Shown: in pieces, positions 25,958 through 35,648 of the stretch
How the letters are laid out: the number at the start of each line of letters is the position of its first letter
How positions within the stretch are numbered: the stretch's first letter is position 1
Assembly: GCA_947175645.1 (NCBI GenBank)
Contig: CAMWNP010000001.1
Coordinates: 62,001 to 126,000 of the forward strand
Direction: 5' to 3'
DNA length: 64,000 bases
DNA from: an uncultured Porphyromonadaceae bacterium
Lineage (GTDB): Bacteria > Bacteroidota > Bacteroidia > Bacteroidales > Muribaculaceae
The notes under the pieces: model-generated
Database searches by the model: none
Told to the model about the DNA's origin: nothing
The model's input: the letters and a program-made list of their open reading frames with translations, nothing else
Program-made: the position numbers and the translations under genes

Positions 25958-26914
25958 TCACCAGAGTTGCTTCATAACGGCAAAACGTGGACGGTGTTTC
26001 ACCTCAGTAAATATTTTGCCAATATATTCCCCAACAATACCGATACTGATGAGAGTCAGGCTCCCTAAGAACCAGACTGACAACATAATTGATGCCCAAC
26101 CACCGATGGCTGTACCGGAGAGAAGTGCTATCACCACATATATCCCAACAAGAATATCGATAATCAGCAGAGTCAGTCCTGTCATGAATATCCAACGCAT
26201 GGGGCGTGCTGAAAATGAAGTGATTCCGTCTATAGAGAAACTGAGCATTTTGCTCAAAGGATATTTAGATTCTCCCGCCACACGGGGATTACGTGCATAT
26301 CTGACCACGTCACATGACAAACCTATCTGAGGGATGATACCCCGAAGGAATAAATTTGATTCTCCGTACTCGCTCAACAGATGTAATGCACGGTTACTCA
26401 TCAATCGGTAATCTGCATGGTCATATATTGTCTCGAGTCCCATTGCGTTCTGGAATGAGTAGAACCCGTGGGCGGTTGTACGTTTGAACCATGTATCCGT
26501 TTCCCGGGATGATCTTACGCCGTATACAATCTCACAACCGTCGCGGAATTTTTTCACCATCTCGATCATGGCGCTTGGATCATCCTGTAAATCAGCATCA
26601 ATCGATATTGCGGCATCGCAGTTATCCATCACTGCCATTAATCCTGCCAGAAGAGCATTCTGATGTCCGCGATTATGGGCAAGGCATATTCCTTTTATGC
26701 GGTCATCCTTGCTGTGCAACTCCTCAATAACTTCCCAGGTACGATCCTTACTTCCGTCATTGCTGCATAACACATAACTGTCAGGGGCAATAAGTCCTGA
26801 CGCACTCATCTCATCAATAAGAGAGAGCATTTCCATGGATGAGATAGGGAGAGCCTGCTCTTCATTATAACAAGGAACAACTATTGCTATTCGTGGTAAT
26901 GGTGAATCAGCCAT
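25958..26914 (-). CDS. Membrane-anchored family 2 glycosyltransferase (DPM1/GtrB type)
   Basis: This 318-residue protein has a GT2 catalytic domain (about 1-225) and two membrane helices at about 232-255 and 264-290. It matches the polyprenyl-phosphate glycosyltransferase layout of GtrB and DPM1 homologues. Motifs are IAIVVPCYNEEQALP, CSNDGSKDRTW and ISIDADLQDDP (DxD). These enzymes load a sugar onto undecaprenyl phosphate for later transfer on the periplasmic side. It lies downstream of proS, separated by a terminator, and is convergent with the soluble glycosyltransferase. The sugar is unknown. Confidence 0.9.
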   Translation of the reverse strand: MADSPLPRIAIVVPCYNEEQALPISSMEMLSLIDEMSASGLIAPDSYVLCSNDGSKDRTWEVIEELHSKDDRIKGICLAHNRGHQNALLAGLMAVMDNCDAAISIDADLQDDPSAMIEMVKKFRDGCEIVYGVRSSRETDTWFKRTTAHGFYSFQNAMGLETIYDHADYRLMSNRALHLLSEYGESNLFLRGIIPQIGLSCDVVRYARNPRVAGESKYPLSKMLSFSIDGITSFSARPMRWIFMTGLTLLIIDILVGIYVVIALLSGTAIGGWASIMLSVWFLGSLTLISIGIVGEYIGKIFTEVKHRPRFAVMKQLW

Positions 26915-26940
26915 GACAAGTGTGTTAGTTGGAAAAAGAT

Positions 26941-26977
26941 GAGGACGGACCTCACATCAGCGTGTGAGTCCGTCCTC
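26941..26977 (-). terminator. Terminator downstream of proS
   Basis: A long stem pairs GAGGACGGAC and TCACA with TGTGA and GTCCGTCCTC, with a single bulged base and a six-base loop. On the minus strand it is followed by a T-rich run (complement of GGAAAAAGAT). It follows the proS stop by 13 bases. Confidence 0.85.
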
Positions 26978-26990
26978 AATATTGGGTATA

Positions 26991-28472
26991 TTAATAGTTG
27001 CGGGCGAATATTACCCGTTGAGCCGAAGGCTTGCCTGTTACCATACAGAAACCGGGTGTTTTGTCACCTTCAAGAGGAATACAGCGAATGGTTGCTTTTG
27101 TTTCTTCCTTGATTTTTTCCTCAGTTTCAGTTGTTCCGTCCCAGTGGGCGAGAATGAAGCCACCCTTTTCAATCTCTTTCTTGAATTCATCGTAGGTATC
27201 AACTGTTCGGGTCATCTCTTCACGACGACGTAACGCTTTCTGATATATGTTCTCCTGAATCTCTTCCAGAAGGTCGGCAACTCGTTTGGCAATTCCTTCA
27301 AGCGGTTCAATCTGTTTTTCAAGAGTGTCACGACGCATAAGTTCCACAGTGCCGTTTTCAATATCACGTGCTCCTATTGCAAGACGAACGGGAACACCTT
27401 TCAATTCGTAGTCAGCGAATTTGAAGCCGGGACGTTTGTTTTCGGCGTCATCATATTTGACACTGATACCCATGCCACGGAGTTCGTTAACAATGGGCTC
27501 AACTTTCGCCGATATTTCAGCAAGTTGCTCGGCGTTTTTGTAGATGGGAATGATAACGACCTGGATAGGAGCAAGGTGGGGTGGGAGCACCAGTCCGTTG
27601 TCATCGGAGTGGCTCATGATGAGTGCACCCATCAGACGAGTTGACACACCCCAGGAGTTAGCCCAAACGTATTCAGGTTTGTTGTCTTTGTTAACGAATG
27701 TCACGTCAAAGGCTTTGGCAAAATTCTGTCCGAGGTTGTGCGAAGTTCCTGACTGAAGTGCCTTACCATCCTGCATAAGAGCCTCGATGGTGTAAGTGTT
27801 CAATGCTCCGGCAAAACGTTCGTTTGCAGATTTTACGCCCTTGATGACGGGAACTGCCATATATTTTTCTGCAAAGTCAGCATAAAGGTTGATCATCTGC
27901 ACTGTTCTGGCCTCAGACTCCTCTGCGGTGGCATGTGCGCAGTGTCCTTCCTGCCAGAGAAATTCGGCTGTACGGAGGAACATGCGGGTTCGCATTTCCC
28001 AACGCATAACGTTTGCCCACTGGTTGCACAACAAAGGAAGGTCACGGTAGGAATGAATCCAGTTTTTATATGTTCCCCAGATTATTGTTTCTGAGGTTGG
28101 ACGTATGATGAGTTCTTCCTCAAGACGGGCATCAGGATCAACAACAACACCAGTTCCGTTTGGATCGTTTTTCAGGCGGTAATGTGTTACAACCGCACAT
28201 TCTTTAGCGAATCCCTCCACATGTTCAGCCTCGCGGCAAAGGAATGATTTGGGAATCAGCAACGGGAAGTAGGCATTCTGCACACCAGTTGCCTTAAACA
28301 TTTCGTCAAGTTGGTGCTGCATTTTTTCCCAGATCGCATACCCATAAGGTTTGATGACCATACATCCGCGTACTGCAGATTGTTCGGCGAGATCGGCTTT
28401 AACAACCAATTCGTTATACCATTGAGAGTAATTGTCCTTACGTTTTGTAAGACCTTTCAGTTCTATTGCCAT
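26991..28472 (-). CDS. proS: Proline--tRNA ligase (archaeal/eukaryotic type)
   Basis: This 493-residue class II synthetase charges tRNA-Pro. It opens with [16 protein letters not shown], and motif 1 follows in [14 protein letters not shown]. Motif 2 is [11 protein letters not shown]. The C-terminal anticodon domain and the terminal extension end in VIFARNY. The short form without the INS editing domain matches the archaeal/eukaryotic-type enzyme found in Bacteroidota. A consensus promoter about 110 bases upstream implies an untranslated leader of roughly 100 bases, in which I see no clear T-box or terminator. A strong terminator follows. Confidence 0.95.
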   Translation of the reverse strand: MAIELKGLTKRKDNYSQWYNELVVKADLAEQSAVRGCMVIKPYGYAIWEKMQHQLDEMFKATGVQNAYFPLLIPKSFLCREAEHVEGFAKECAVVTHYRLKNDPNGTGVVVDPDARLEEELIIRPTSETIIWGTYKNWIHSYRDLPLLCNQWANVMRWEMRTRMFLRTAEFLWQEGHCAHATAEESEARTVQMINLYADFAEKYMAVPVIKGVKSANERFAGALNTYTIEALMQDGKALQSGTSHNLGQNFAKAFDVTFVNKDNKPEYVWANSWGVSTRLMGALIMSHSDDNGLVLPPHLAPIQVVIIPIYKNAEQLAEISAKVEPIVNELRGMGISVKYDDAENKRPGFKFADYELKGVPVRLAIGARDIENGTVELMRRDTLEKQIEPLEGIAKRVADLLEEIQENIYQKALRRREEMTRTVDTYDEFKKEIEKGGFILAHWDGTTETEEKIKEETKATIRCIPLEGDKTPGFCMVTGKPSAQRVIFARNY

Positions 28473-28582
28473 TTTTGTTATATTATGTTTTGCTCTACCG
28501 GTTACATCTCGTTATTCATTAGGTAATTTCTCGGGAAAACTTCCTGAATCAGACTTGCCGGTTTTTAGACCTATATTTTCTG

Positions 28583-28613
28583 CAAATTTACAAAATATAT
28601 TATCATGATACAA
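28583..28613 (-). promoter_or_regulatory. Promoter of proS
   Basis: On the minus strand TTG (28611-28613), a 20-base spacer and TAAATTTG (28583-28590) form a consensus Bacteroidota promoter. The leader to the proS ATG is about 100 bases, longer than for other genes in the window. Confidence 0.7.
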
Positions 28614-28634
28614 TATTTTGGCTCACTTTGAACA

Positions 28635-29414
28635 TTATTTGTCAACCCGGAATCTTTCAAAGATGTATGATCGGGCAGAAAGAGTATCAATAAGTTCCGG
28701 CAGATAACGGTAGAATTTATCAGTCCGGGTACTGTCGGTGCCAAGATGTATCAGTATGATGGCACCGTCAAGACCATTGGAAGATTCGTGCTCCATCAAC
28801 TGGTTCCAGATCCATTCTGAAGAAGTGTAGTAGGGTAGATCCGGAGTGGTATAATCTCGATATGTCTCAATCCCCGGTGTCATGTTAACAGGGAAGAGTC
28901 CGGCTTTGCGGAATGTATCAATATGATCTTTATTATACCATTCGAAAGAGGGAATAAATATTATAGCACTGTCACGGCTGACCCCATATTTTTCCAAAAG
29001 TGGATATGCGTTTTCAATATCGGTCAGGGCACTGTCGGTTGATGCAAGTGTGGTCCTCTCTTTATTCCAGTCCGCGAGAAGAATATGGCGGTCACCGTGA
29101 GGCCCTACATAGTGCCCCTCCATTATTGCACGCCGGATTATATCGCCATTCGCCATGGAGTCACGCATGAAATTGCCGGTAAAGAAGAAAGAGGCTTTGA
29201 CCCCTCTGTCTTTAAGTAAGTCAAGGGTTAAAACACCCCCTTCAAAGGCTGAGTCAGCAGTAAAAATCAGATGTACGGTTTTCCGGTTTGTAACAGTATG
29301 CTTCACTGCTGCACCAAAATCATCGTATTCCCATACGGCAGTGTGTCCGTCGGAAGAACTTAACAGTGTCAGGGTAATTATAATAAGGATAAATAAGGAA
29401 AGTATATGTCGCAT
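28635..29414 (-). CDS. NodB-like polysaccharide deacetylase homologue, degenerate motif 1
   Basis: This 259-residue protein has a signal-like N-terminus (MRHILSLFILIIITLTLL) and a NodB-type barrel. Motif 1 is TADSAFEGG in place of TFDDG, so one metal-ligand aspartate appears to be serine. Motif 2 is HGDRH, which keeps both histidines. A late IILIHLGT resembles motif 4 with its histidine. It would act in the periplasm or at the surface, either removing acyl groups from a glycan or only binding one. It is preceded by the terminator of the tricorn-like gene and followed by the proS leader region. The relation to deacetylases is clear, but activity is doubtful. Confidence 0.75.
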   Translation of the reverse strand: MRHILSLFILIIITLTLLSSSDGHTAVWEYDDFGAAVKHTVTNRKTVHLIFTADSAFEGGVLTLDLLKDRGVKASFFFTGNFMRDSMANGDIIRRAIMEGHYVGPHGDRHILLADWNKERTTLASTDSALTDIENAYPLLEKYGVSRDSAIIFIPSFEWYNKDHIDTFRKAGLFPVNMTPGIETYRDYTTPDLPYYTSSEWIWNQLMEHESSNGLDGAIILIHLGTDSTRTDKFYRYLPELIDTLSARSYIFERFRVDK

Positions 29415-29424
29415 AAAAATAAAA

Positions 29425-29458
29425 AGACTGCATCAAAACTTTCATTCTGATGCAGTCT
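29425..29458 (-). terminator. Terminator of the tricorn-like protease gene
   Basis: AGACTGCATCA (29425-29435) pairs perfectly with TGATGCAGTCT (29448-29458). On the minus strand the hairpin is followed by a run of T residues interrupted by one A. It lies 23 bases after the protease stop. Confidence 0.88.
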
Positions 29459-29480
29459 CGTTCAAATCTTTAAGGGGTTA

Positions 29481-32400
29481 TTATTTTTTGGCTGCATCAA
29501 GGTCGTGGAGAAGAGTTTCCACGGCTGCCTTTAGTTGCATATCCTGACCGTTGATAACATTAGCGGGGTTAACTGGCACTTTAACATCTGGTTCCAACTG
29601 AGTATTTTCCAGATAGTTACCTTCAGCCGTGCGATAGCCAACAACAGGAATACCGAACACCATTGAAGGATCCTGCATGGTAACCCAGTTAACAGAAGTC
29701 ATTGTTCCGGGAACGGGCATACCTACAAGTTTACCGAGCCCCATGGTTTTGTATACCCAAGGTGTGCCATGGGCATTACTGTAGCAAGCCTCGCATTGAA
29801 GCATAATGCTTGGTTTGTTCCAGCGGCGTGAAGGCATGTCACAGGTTTCTTTACCGCGGACTACCTGAGTAAGATACTTCTTACCGCTGAAGAAAACTTC
29901 TATATCTTCATGCAGACGTCCACCTCCATTATGGCGGATATCGATAACAATACCTTCCCGGTCATTATATTTTCCGAGTACATCGGCATAAAGAGGGCGG
30001 TATGAGCCGTCGTTCATTTGTTTGATGTGGACGTAGCCCAATCGTCCGTTACTCCATTTGTCAACATCGGCAGCCCTTGCCTCAACCCATCTCTGATACA
30101 TCAGTGAATTCATCGCTGCGGCTGAAATCGGTTTAATGGTTTCATCCCATGTCTCTCCGGTTGCGGGGTTCTTGATTGTTACGAGAGTGTTCTGTCGCGC
30201 AATATTATTAAGAAGTTCCGATTGATCTGCTTTGGCATTTATTTCCTTACCGTTGATTTTCAGAATAATGCAGCCCGGTTTTACTTTTGAAGATGCACGG
30301 TCAAATGGTCCGCCAACCACAACTTCGTCAACCTTGAAACCGTCTCCGGTATAATTCATGTCATATAACAGACCCAGTGAAGCGGTACGGTCAACTGCAC
30401 CGGTAGCGGAATGAGAGTAGCGACCGCCTGTGTGAGAAACGTTCAGTTCACCCAGCAACTCTGACAGCATTTCTGCAAAATCGTAGTTGTTATTGATATG
30501 GGGTAGGAAACGACTATACTCGGTTGTCATTTTCTCCCAGTCAACACCGTGCATGTCAGGGGTATAGAATCTTTCACGCTCCTGAGTCTTGACATAATTG
30601 AACATGTAGTCACGTTCGGCAGCAAGGTCAATATCCTGAGTGCCACTGATGGAAATGTTGGTGATTTTGTCTGTTTTCGGATCTATGCGTTTCATTCTCC
30701 TTCCAACCAGATATATTTTACCGTCTTTATCCATCTCGAGACCTCCTCGCCCAATGTTGCGGGTAACCATTTTGGGTTCACCTTTACGGAGATTTATTTT
30801 CCAGAGGTCGGGATCATTGTCAGTGGTAGCGATGAAGTAGAGAGTCTCACCATCTTTAGTAATGATAAGATCAGAAATGCTGGATGAGAAGGGCGTTAAT
30901 TTAACAGTGCGGTGTTTTATACCGTCAAGTTCTACATTGATTGGTTCAACCTCCTTCTTATCTTTCTTGTTGGAGTCTCCAACCTTTTCTTTATCCTTTG
31001 CATCCTTCTTTGTTTTCTTTTCAGCATCCTTCAGGAGTTCATATTCTTCTTCAGAAAGATTGAACTTGTCAAAAGATTCACGATTCAGGAAAACAAGAAA
31101 GGCATCAGTCTGGGAACCCCAGGAAGCATGGGCACGAAGACCATCACGGTCAGATGAGAAAAGAATGGCATTTCCGTCCATCACCCATCTGGGATCTGAG
31201 TCAAAGTAACCGGTTTGAGTCAGATTATGCATGTCGCCTGATTCCACATTTATGATTGCAATGTCAGAATATGGATCGTGTTTACGATCGACAACCTCTG
31301 TCAGAATCCATTTCCCATCAGGGGAGAAAGAGAAGGGAACACCACCGGTCATTCGTGTAACAGTTGAGCCGTCTGTGAGTTGCTTCACTTTCTTGGAATC
31401 CATATCCATTATCATGATCTTAGTGCGATCTTGAATGAAACCGAGTTTTTTGCCATCGGGTGAGAATGTGGGATAAGTTCTCTCTTTATTGTCTTTGAAA
31501 AGAGGTGTTTCTTCCACAATGGTCGCATTTGAGAAATTTGGATCGGAGTCGTTTGCTATTTTCGCTGTATACAAATTCCAGTGACCGTCACGTTCAGAGG
31601 TGTAAACCAGTGTTTTACCGTCGGGAGACCAGCACACCTGGCTCTCGGCTTCCGGAGTATCAGATATTTGTTTTACTGAAGAGTAATCATTTGAGGCAAC
31701 AAACAGATCTCCACGTGAAATGAATGCCATCTGTTTGCCGTCAGGTGAAACACTTGCGGATGTGGGGCGCAGGGCAATGCGTGAAATCTGAGGAGTGTCA
31801 TCCATTACAATGTCCACATTCACCTTGACAGGCTTGTTATCTTTCCCCATCGTGTAGATCTCACCGTTGTATCCCATGGCGAATGTGCCGTCCGATGCCT
31901 GAGAAAGAAATCTTACCGGGTGAGTTTTGAATTTTGTAAGTTCAGTGATATTCTGAGGATTATCAACGGGGAAAGAGTAAAGGTTCATGCTCTTACCATC
32001 ACGCTCGGAAAGGAAATAGATGGTTTTTCCATCAGATGAAACAACCGGATTCCTGTCTTCGCCTCCACGATTAGTTAGATTGGTGAATTTCCCCTCGGCG
32101 ATGTCATAGCGCCATATATCACGTGTAATTGATGAGGTGTGATGTTTGCGCCACTCATCCTCCATTCCCTTAATGTCTTGATATACCAGCCATTTCCCAT
32201 CGGGAGAGAAGGATATTTTTTCAGCAGGGGCGGCAGTGAAAAGGGTTGAGTTTCCACCGGTGACAGGTACTTTGTAAAGTTCTGTCAGGCGTGCGGTAGG
32301 AAACTGCACTGACTTTGCCGGGTCCTGTATGTGACCTGTGAAAATTACATATTTTCCGTCCGGAGAAAATCTGTCAGGAATTTCTGCGGCTGAATTTGTT

Positions 32401-32708
32401 GTCAGGCGAGTTGCAGTACCTCCGTCAACAGGCATGATGAAAACATCAAAACTTCCGTTGCGGTCACTTGCAAAAGCAATTTGTTTGCTGTCAGGTGACC
32501 ACACGGGGCTCGACTCGTAAGAAGGTGTTGTAGTCAGTCGGGTAGCCTTACCGCCTTTCACCGGAACCGTGAATATATCTCCTTTGTATGTGAAGGCTAT
32601 CTGTTTACCGTCAGGAGAAATCTGAACGTCGCGCATCCAAAGCGGAGTAACTGCCGATGCTGAGAGCGACATTGCAACGAAGGCAAGGGGGATTAATTTT
32701 TTTTTCAT
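29481..32708 (-). CDS. Exported tricorn-like S41 serine protease
   Basis: This 1075-residue protein has a signal peptide (MKKKLIPLAFVAMSLSASA). Many WD40-like PD40 repeats follow, each with a SPDGK core, forming two beta-propellers over about 25-600. A PDZ domain lies near 760-850 (KPGCIILKINGKEINA). The S41 catalytic domain is near 870-1060. The tricorn triad can be traced: NVSHTGG supplies histidine, CYSNAHG the serine, and LENTQLEPD the glutamate. The aspartate that normally follows the serine is asparagine here. The propellers probably feed peptides to the active site, giving an exported peptidase that trims oligopeptides. It has its own promoter and terminator. Confidence 0.9.
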   Translation of the reverse strand: MKKKLIPLAFVAMSLSASAVTPLWMRDVQISPDGKQIAFTYKGDIFTVPVKGGKATRLTTTPSYESSPVWSPDSKQIAFASDRNGSFDVFIMPVDGGTATRLTTNSAAEIPDRFSPDGKYVIFTGHIQDPAKSVQFPTARLTELYKVPVTGGNSTLFTAAPAEKISFSPDGKWLVYQDIKGMEDEWRKHHTSSITRDIWRYDIAEGKFTNLTNRGGEDRNPVVSSDGKTIYFLSERDGKSMNLYSFPVDNPQNITELTKFKTHPVRFLSQASDGTFAMGYNGEIYTMGKDNKPVKVNVDIVMDDTPQISRIALRPTSASVSPDGKQMAFISRGDLFVASNDYSSVKQISDTPEAESQVCWSPDGKTLVYTSERDGHWNLYTAKIANDSDPNFSNATIVEETPLFKDNKERTYPTFSPDGKKLGFIQDRTKIMIMDMDSKKVKQLTDGSTVTRMTGGVPFSFSPDGKWILTEVVDRKHDPYSDIAIINVESGDMHNLTQTGYFDSDPRWVMDGNAILFSSDRDGLRAHASWGSQTDAFLVFLNRESFDKFNLSEEEYELLKDAEKKTKKDAKDKEKVGDSNKKDKKEVEPINVELDGIKHRTVKLTPFSSSISDLIITKDGETLYFIATTDNDPDLWKINLRKGEPKMVTRNIGRGGLEMDKDGKIYLVGRRMKRIDPKTDKITNISISGTQDIDLAAERDYMFNYVKTQERERFYTPDMHGVDWEKMTTEYSRFLPHINNNYDFAEMLSELLGELNVSHTGGRYSHSATGAVDRTASLGLLYDMNYTGDGFKVDEVVVGGPFDRASSKVKPGCIILKINGKEINAKADQSELLNNIARQNTLVTIKNPATGETWDETIKPISAAAMNSLMYQRWVEARAADVDKWSNGRLGYVHIKQMNDGSYRPLYADVLGKYNDREGIVIDIRHNGGGRLHEDIEVFFSGKKYLTQVVRGKETCDMPSRRWNKPSIMLQCEACYSNAHGTPWVYKTMGLGKLVGMPVPGTMTSVNWVTMQDPSMVFGIPVVGYRTAEGNYLENTQLEPDVKVPVNPANVINGQDMQLKAAVETLLHDLDAAKK

Positions 32709-32791
32709 TAATATATGGAGGGTTTATATGTTATTTTTATAACGAATGGTTTTTCAGAGGGTATAAAAATATATGAAAAAGACAATGTATG

Positions 32792-32822
32792 CAAAAATAT
32801 GAAATTATTGTCTGCCGTCAAA
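32792..32822 (-). promoter_or_regulatory. Promoter of the tricorn-like protease gene
   Basis: On the minus strand TTTG (32819-32822), 19 bases and TATTTTTG (32792-32799) form a consensus promoter. The -33 box overlaps the last codons of the DUF6155 gene, so the two genes appear to be separately transcribed. The leader is about 75 bases. Confidence 0.7.
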
Positions 32823-33411
32823 GTTTTGATAAAGTTTTTTTGCTCATTTTTATCGGTGGCAGTAAGTCAATGTATTCGGTTTGCATTCCTATTTCATGGA
32901 GCGAACGCAAATATATTTCTCGTAACCATTTGGCTCCCAGACCAGATTTGTCCAATCTTGTAAAATTCACAATCCTTCCGGCATACTCATTAAAATGACC
33001 ACACGCATCTGCTTCGAGCATTGTATCCTGGAGCAACGCGCCGAGCGATGCAGCATATTTTGTTGTGTATGGGATGGTGGATGATAGAATCAGTGCACTT
33101 TCAACGGTGTCGAACATGAGTTTTGTGGTCCATTCTTTACCTGAACCGAATGAGTCGAACTCCTTGATTGCACGTTTGACGGTTGTTATTCTTGCCTTGG
33201 ATTCCTCTCTATAATGGTGCCGTTTCACACGTTTCAGTTCCGTGAATATCTTTTCTTCATACGTCCTGAAGAGTTTGTTGACATCAGGATTGAGATAGTA
33301 TTCAAAGTATTCTTTGGCATCTTTGCGCAGTGAGTACATTTCCGTAACAACCTCAATTATCTGTTCCTTGGTCATCAAGGTCAGTTCCTTCTTTAACTGT
33401 GCTTTTGACAT
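32818..33411 (-). CDS. DUF6155 family protein
   Basis: This 197-residue soluble, largely helical protein is rich in Lys and Glu. Its N-terminus (MSKAQLKKELTLMTKEQI) and the segment YYLNPDVNKLFRTYEEKI are typical of the Bacteroidota DUF6155 family. I see no signal peptide, membrane segment or catalytic motif. The function is unknown. It sits between two peptidase genes but is separated from the upstream one by a strong hairpin and from the downstream one by that gene's own promoter, so its position says little about its role. Confidence 0.7.
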   Translation of the reverse strand: MSKAQLKKELTLMTKEQIIEVVTEMYSLRKDAKEYFEYYLNPDVNKLFRTYEEKIFTELKRVKRHHYREESKARITTVKRAIKEFDSFGSGKEWTTKLMFDTVESALILSSTIPYTTKYAASLGALLQDTMLEADACGHFNEYAGRIVNFTRLDKSGLGAKWLREIYLRSLHEIGMQTEYIDLLPPIKMSKKTLSKL

Positions 33412-33422
33412 ATATTAATAAT

Positions 33423-33460
33423 ATAGCCCCGTTCCACGAAGAAACGAAGAACGGGGCTAT
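33423..33460 (-). terminator. Hairpin downstream of the S9 peptidase gene
   Basis: ATAGCCCCGTTC (33423-33434) pairs perfectly with GAACGGGGCTAT (33449-33460) over 12 bases. The minus-strand flank is AT-rich, not a clean T run. It lies 16 bases after the peptidase stop and 11 before the DUF6155 start. Confidence 0.75.
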
Positions 33461-33476
33461 GGAGTAAAAGGGGTGA

Positions 33477-35633
33477 TTATTTTTCTTCTTTGTTTTCGCT
33501 AACCATCATTTTGTCAGTGTTCTGATAATCTTTACCCTGAAGCCATTTATCGAGCCAGCGGAAGAATACACGCTGCCAGAGGATGGCGTTCTGAGGTTTG
33601 AGAATCCAGTGGTTTTCATCAGGGAAGATCAGCATTTCAGCAGGTACGCCATTCAAGCGTGCGGCATTGAATGCCATTTCACCTTGTGATGAAAGGATTC
33701 GATAGTCATATTCACCGTGAGTGATAAGGATTGGAGCAGTCCACTTATCAACGAATTTGTGGGGTGAGGTTGCGAAAGTAGCCTGAGCCTTGGGATCTGG
33801 ACTCCAGAATGCGCCTCCCATATCCCAGTTTGCGAACCACATCTCCTCAGTTTCCAGATATTGTGCTTCCATATTGAAAATACCGGCATGCGCTATCAGA
33901 CAGGCGAAACGTCCCTCATGATGACCGGCAAGCCAATAAACGGAGAAACCACCGTAACTTGCGCCAACAGCACCGATATGGTCGGCATCAACGTAACTCT
34001 CACGCTTCATGTCGTCAACGGCGCTGAGATAATCCTTCATGTTCTGACCACCATAATCCTTAGAAATCTGGGCATTCCATTCTGTTCCGAACCCGGGAAG
34101 ACCACGGCGGTTGGGGGCTATTACAATGTAACCCTGGGCTGCCATAAGGGCAAGGTTCCATCTGTAACTCCAGAACTGGCTTACTGCCTGCTGCGGTCCG
34201 CCCTGACAATAAAGAATTGCCGGATATTTCTTCTCCGGATCAAATTTAGGAGGATAAACAACCCAGGTAGTCATCAATTTCCCATCTGTGGTAGGCACCT
34301 GACGATTTACTACTGTGGGCATGTCAACTTTAGAAAGAAGTTCATCATTGACGTTTGTCAACTGTTTTATGGATCCGTCAGTAAGGTTAATCTCGCAGAT
34401 TTCGTTTGGTGCGAGCATACTGTGACGCATTGTTATGACCTTGTCGGACAAAATCTGGAGTGTGTTATAGTCACACACCCCGTTGGCGATTTCTTTAACT
34501 TCACGTGTTTCTGTATTGATATTGAAAACCGGTGTCACACCGTCCTTGGGAGCGATAAAGAAGATAGAATTACCATCTTTAGCCCATGCTATCTCACTGA
34601 CGGTGTAATCCCAGTCTTCAGTAAGGTCATTTTTTTCGCCTGTGGTAACATCCATCATGAAGATGCGGTTTTTGTCACTTTCATAACCATCATGTTCCAT
34701 GCTGAGCCATGCAAGGCGAGAACCGTCAGGTGAGAAAACGGGATTGGTGTCATAACCCATCATACCTTCAGTAAGATTGGCTGTTGTCTTATCCACTATA
34801 TCATAACAGTAAATGTCGGAGTTCGTGGACAAAGCATAGTCCATACCCGTTTTTTTGCGTGAAACATAGAGCAATTTTTTGCTGTCGGGACTCCATGCGA
34901 ATGATTCCACTCCTCCGAACGGACGCATAGGTGCCTCATAAGGTTCTCCTATCATGAGGTCAGAAAATTCGCCTACAGTGTCACCGTTGAAATCTGCAAT
35001 AAAGGGATGAGGTATTGCTGTAACCCATTCATCCCAATGTTTGTAGAGCATATCATCAATGATGCGACCGGTTGCTTTTGGCAGATCCGGGTAAACATCA
35101 TCAGCCTTTCGTTCATATTTTACAGAAGAGATAACCATCAGATGTTTTTCATCAGGCGAGAAAAGAAAACCTTCAACACCGTTTTCAAGTGAAGTGAGGC
35201 ATTTACGTTCAGAGCCATCGGAATTCATTATCCATAACTGCGGAACTCCATTTTCGTCAGCGCTTGTGAACGCTATTTTTTCACCGTCGGCAATCCATAC
35301 GGCGTTACTTTCGCTTTTTGCTGTTTTTGTTATACGGTTGTTTTCTGTTCCGTCAACATTCATCACGTAGAGATCATTGTTGCTTCGGTTCTGTTCCACA
35401 CTCTCGTATGAAATACCATAGAGGATTTTTGAGCCGTCAGGAGAAAGAACCGGACTTGACACACGACCTAAAGCCTCCAGGACATCAATTGAATAATGGC
35501 GGTTTTCGATTTTTACGTCAGTGGGGCGATCAATAATCTGCTCTTCAGATTTCTGAACGGGATTGTCACATGATGAAGTAGCAAGAAGGGTGGCACCCAT
35601 CATAATTGCGGCAGTTTTGTTAAATGAATACAT
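33477..35633 (-). CDS. S9 family peptidase lipoprotein (DPP5-like)
   Basis: This 718-residue prolyl oligopeptidase-family enzyme has a lipoprotein signal (MYSFNKTAAIMMGATLLATSSC). An N-terminal beta-propeller with SPDGS and SPDSK repeats covers about 45-440. The C-terminal alpha/beta hydrolase has nucleophile GASYGGFS, the aspartate in THGEYDYRI and the histidine in DENHW. It resembles dipeptidyl peptidase 5 of Porphyromonas and probably removes dipeptides from peptides in the periplasm. It starts 15 bases after the ygiQ-like stop, so it is likely the last gene of a uvrB-ygiQ-S9 transcript, closed by the hairpin at 33423-33460. Confidence 0.92.
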   Translation of the reverse strand: MYSFNKTAAIMMGATLLATSSCDNPVQKSEEQIIDRPTDVKIENRHYSIDVLEALGRVSSPVLSPDGSKILYGISYESVEQNRSNNDLYVMNVDGTENNRITKTAKSESNAVWIADGEKIAFTSADENGVPQLWIMNSDGSERKCLTSLENGVEGFLFSPDEKHLMVISSVKYERKADDVYPDLPKATGRIIDDMLYKHWDEWVTAIPHPFIADFNGDTVGEFSDLMIGEPYEAPMRPFGGVESFAWSPDSKKLLYVSRKKTGMDYALSTNSDIYCYDIVDKTTANLTEGMMGYDTNPVFSPDGSRLAWLSMEHDGYESDKNRIFMMDVTTGEKNDLTEDWDYTVSEIAWAKDGNSIFFIAPKDGVTPVFNINTETREVKEIANGVCDYNTLQILSDKVITMRHSMLAPNEICEINLTDGSIKQLTNVNDELLSKVDMPTVVNRQVPTTDGKLMTTWVVYPPKFDPEKKYPAILYCQGGPQQAVSQFWSYRWNLALMAAQGYIVIAPNRRGLPGFGTEWNAQISKDYGGQNMKDYLSAVDDMKRESYVDADHIGAVGASYGGFSVYWLAGHHEGRFACLIAHAGIFNMEAQYLETEEMWFANWDMGGAFWSPDPKAQATFATSPHKFVDKWTAPILITHGEYDYRILSSQGEMAFNAARLNGVPAEMLIFPDENHWILKPQNAILWQRVFFRWLDKWLQGKDYQNTDKMMVSENKEEK

Positions 35634-35648
35634 ATTATTAATTATTGA

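Noticed and set aside
33861..34733. Long plus-strand open frame (290 codons) opposite the S9 peptidase gene
   Set aside because: It is antisense to a well-supported gene, has no recognisable family and a composition dominated by Cys, His and Ile, typical of a shadow frame.
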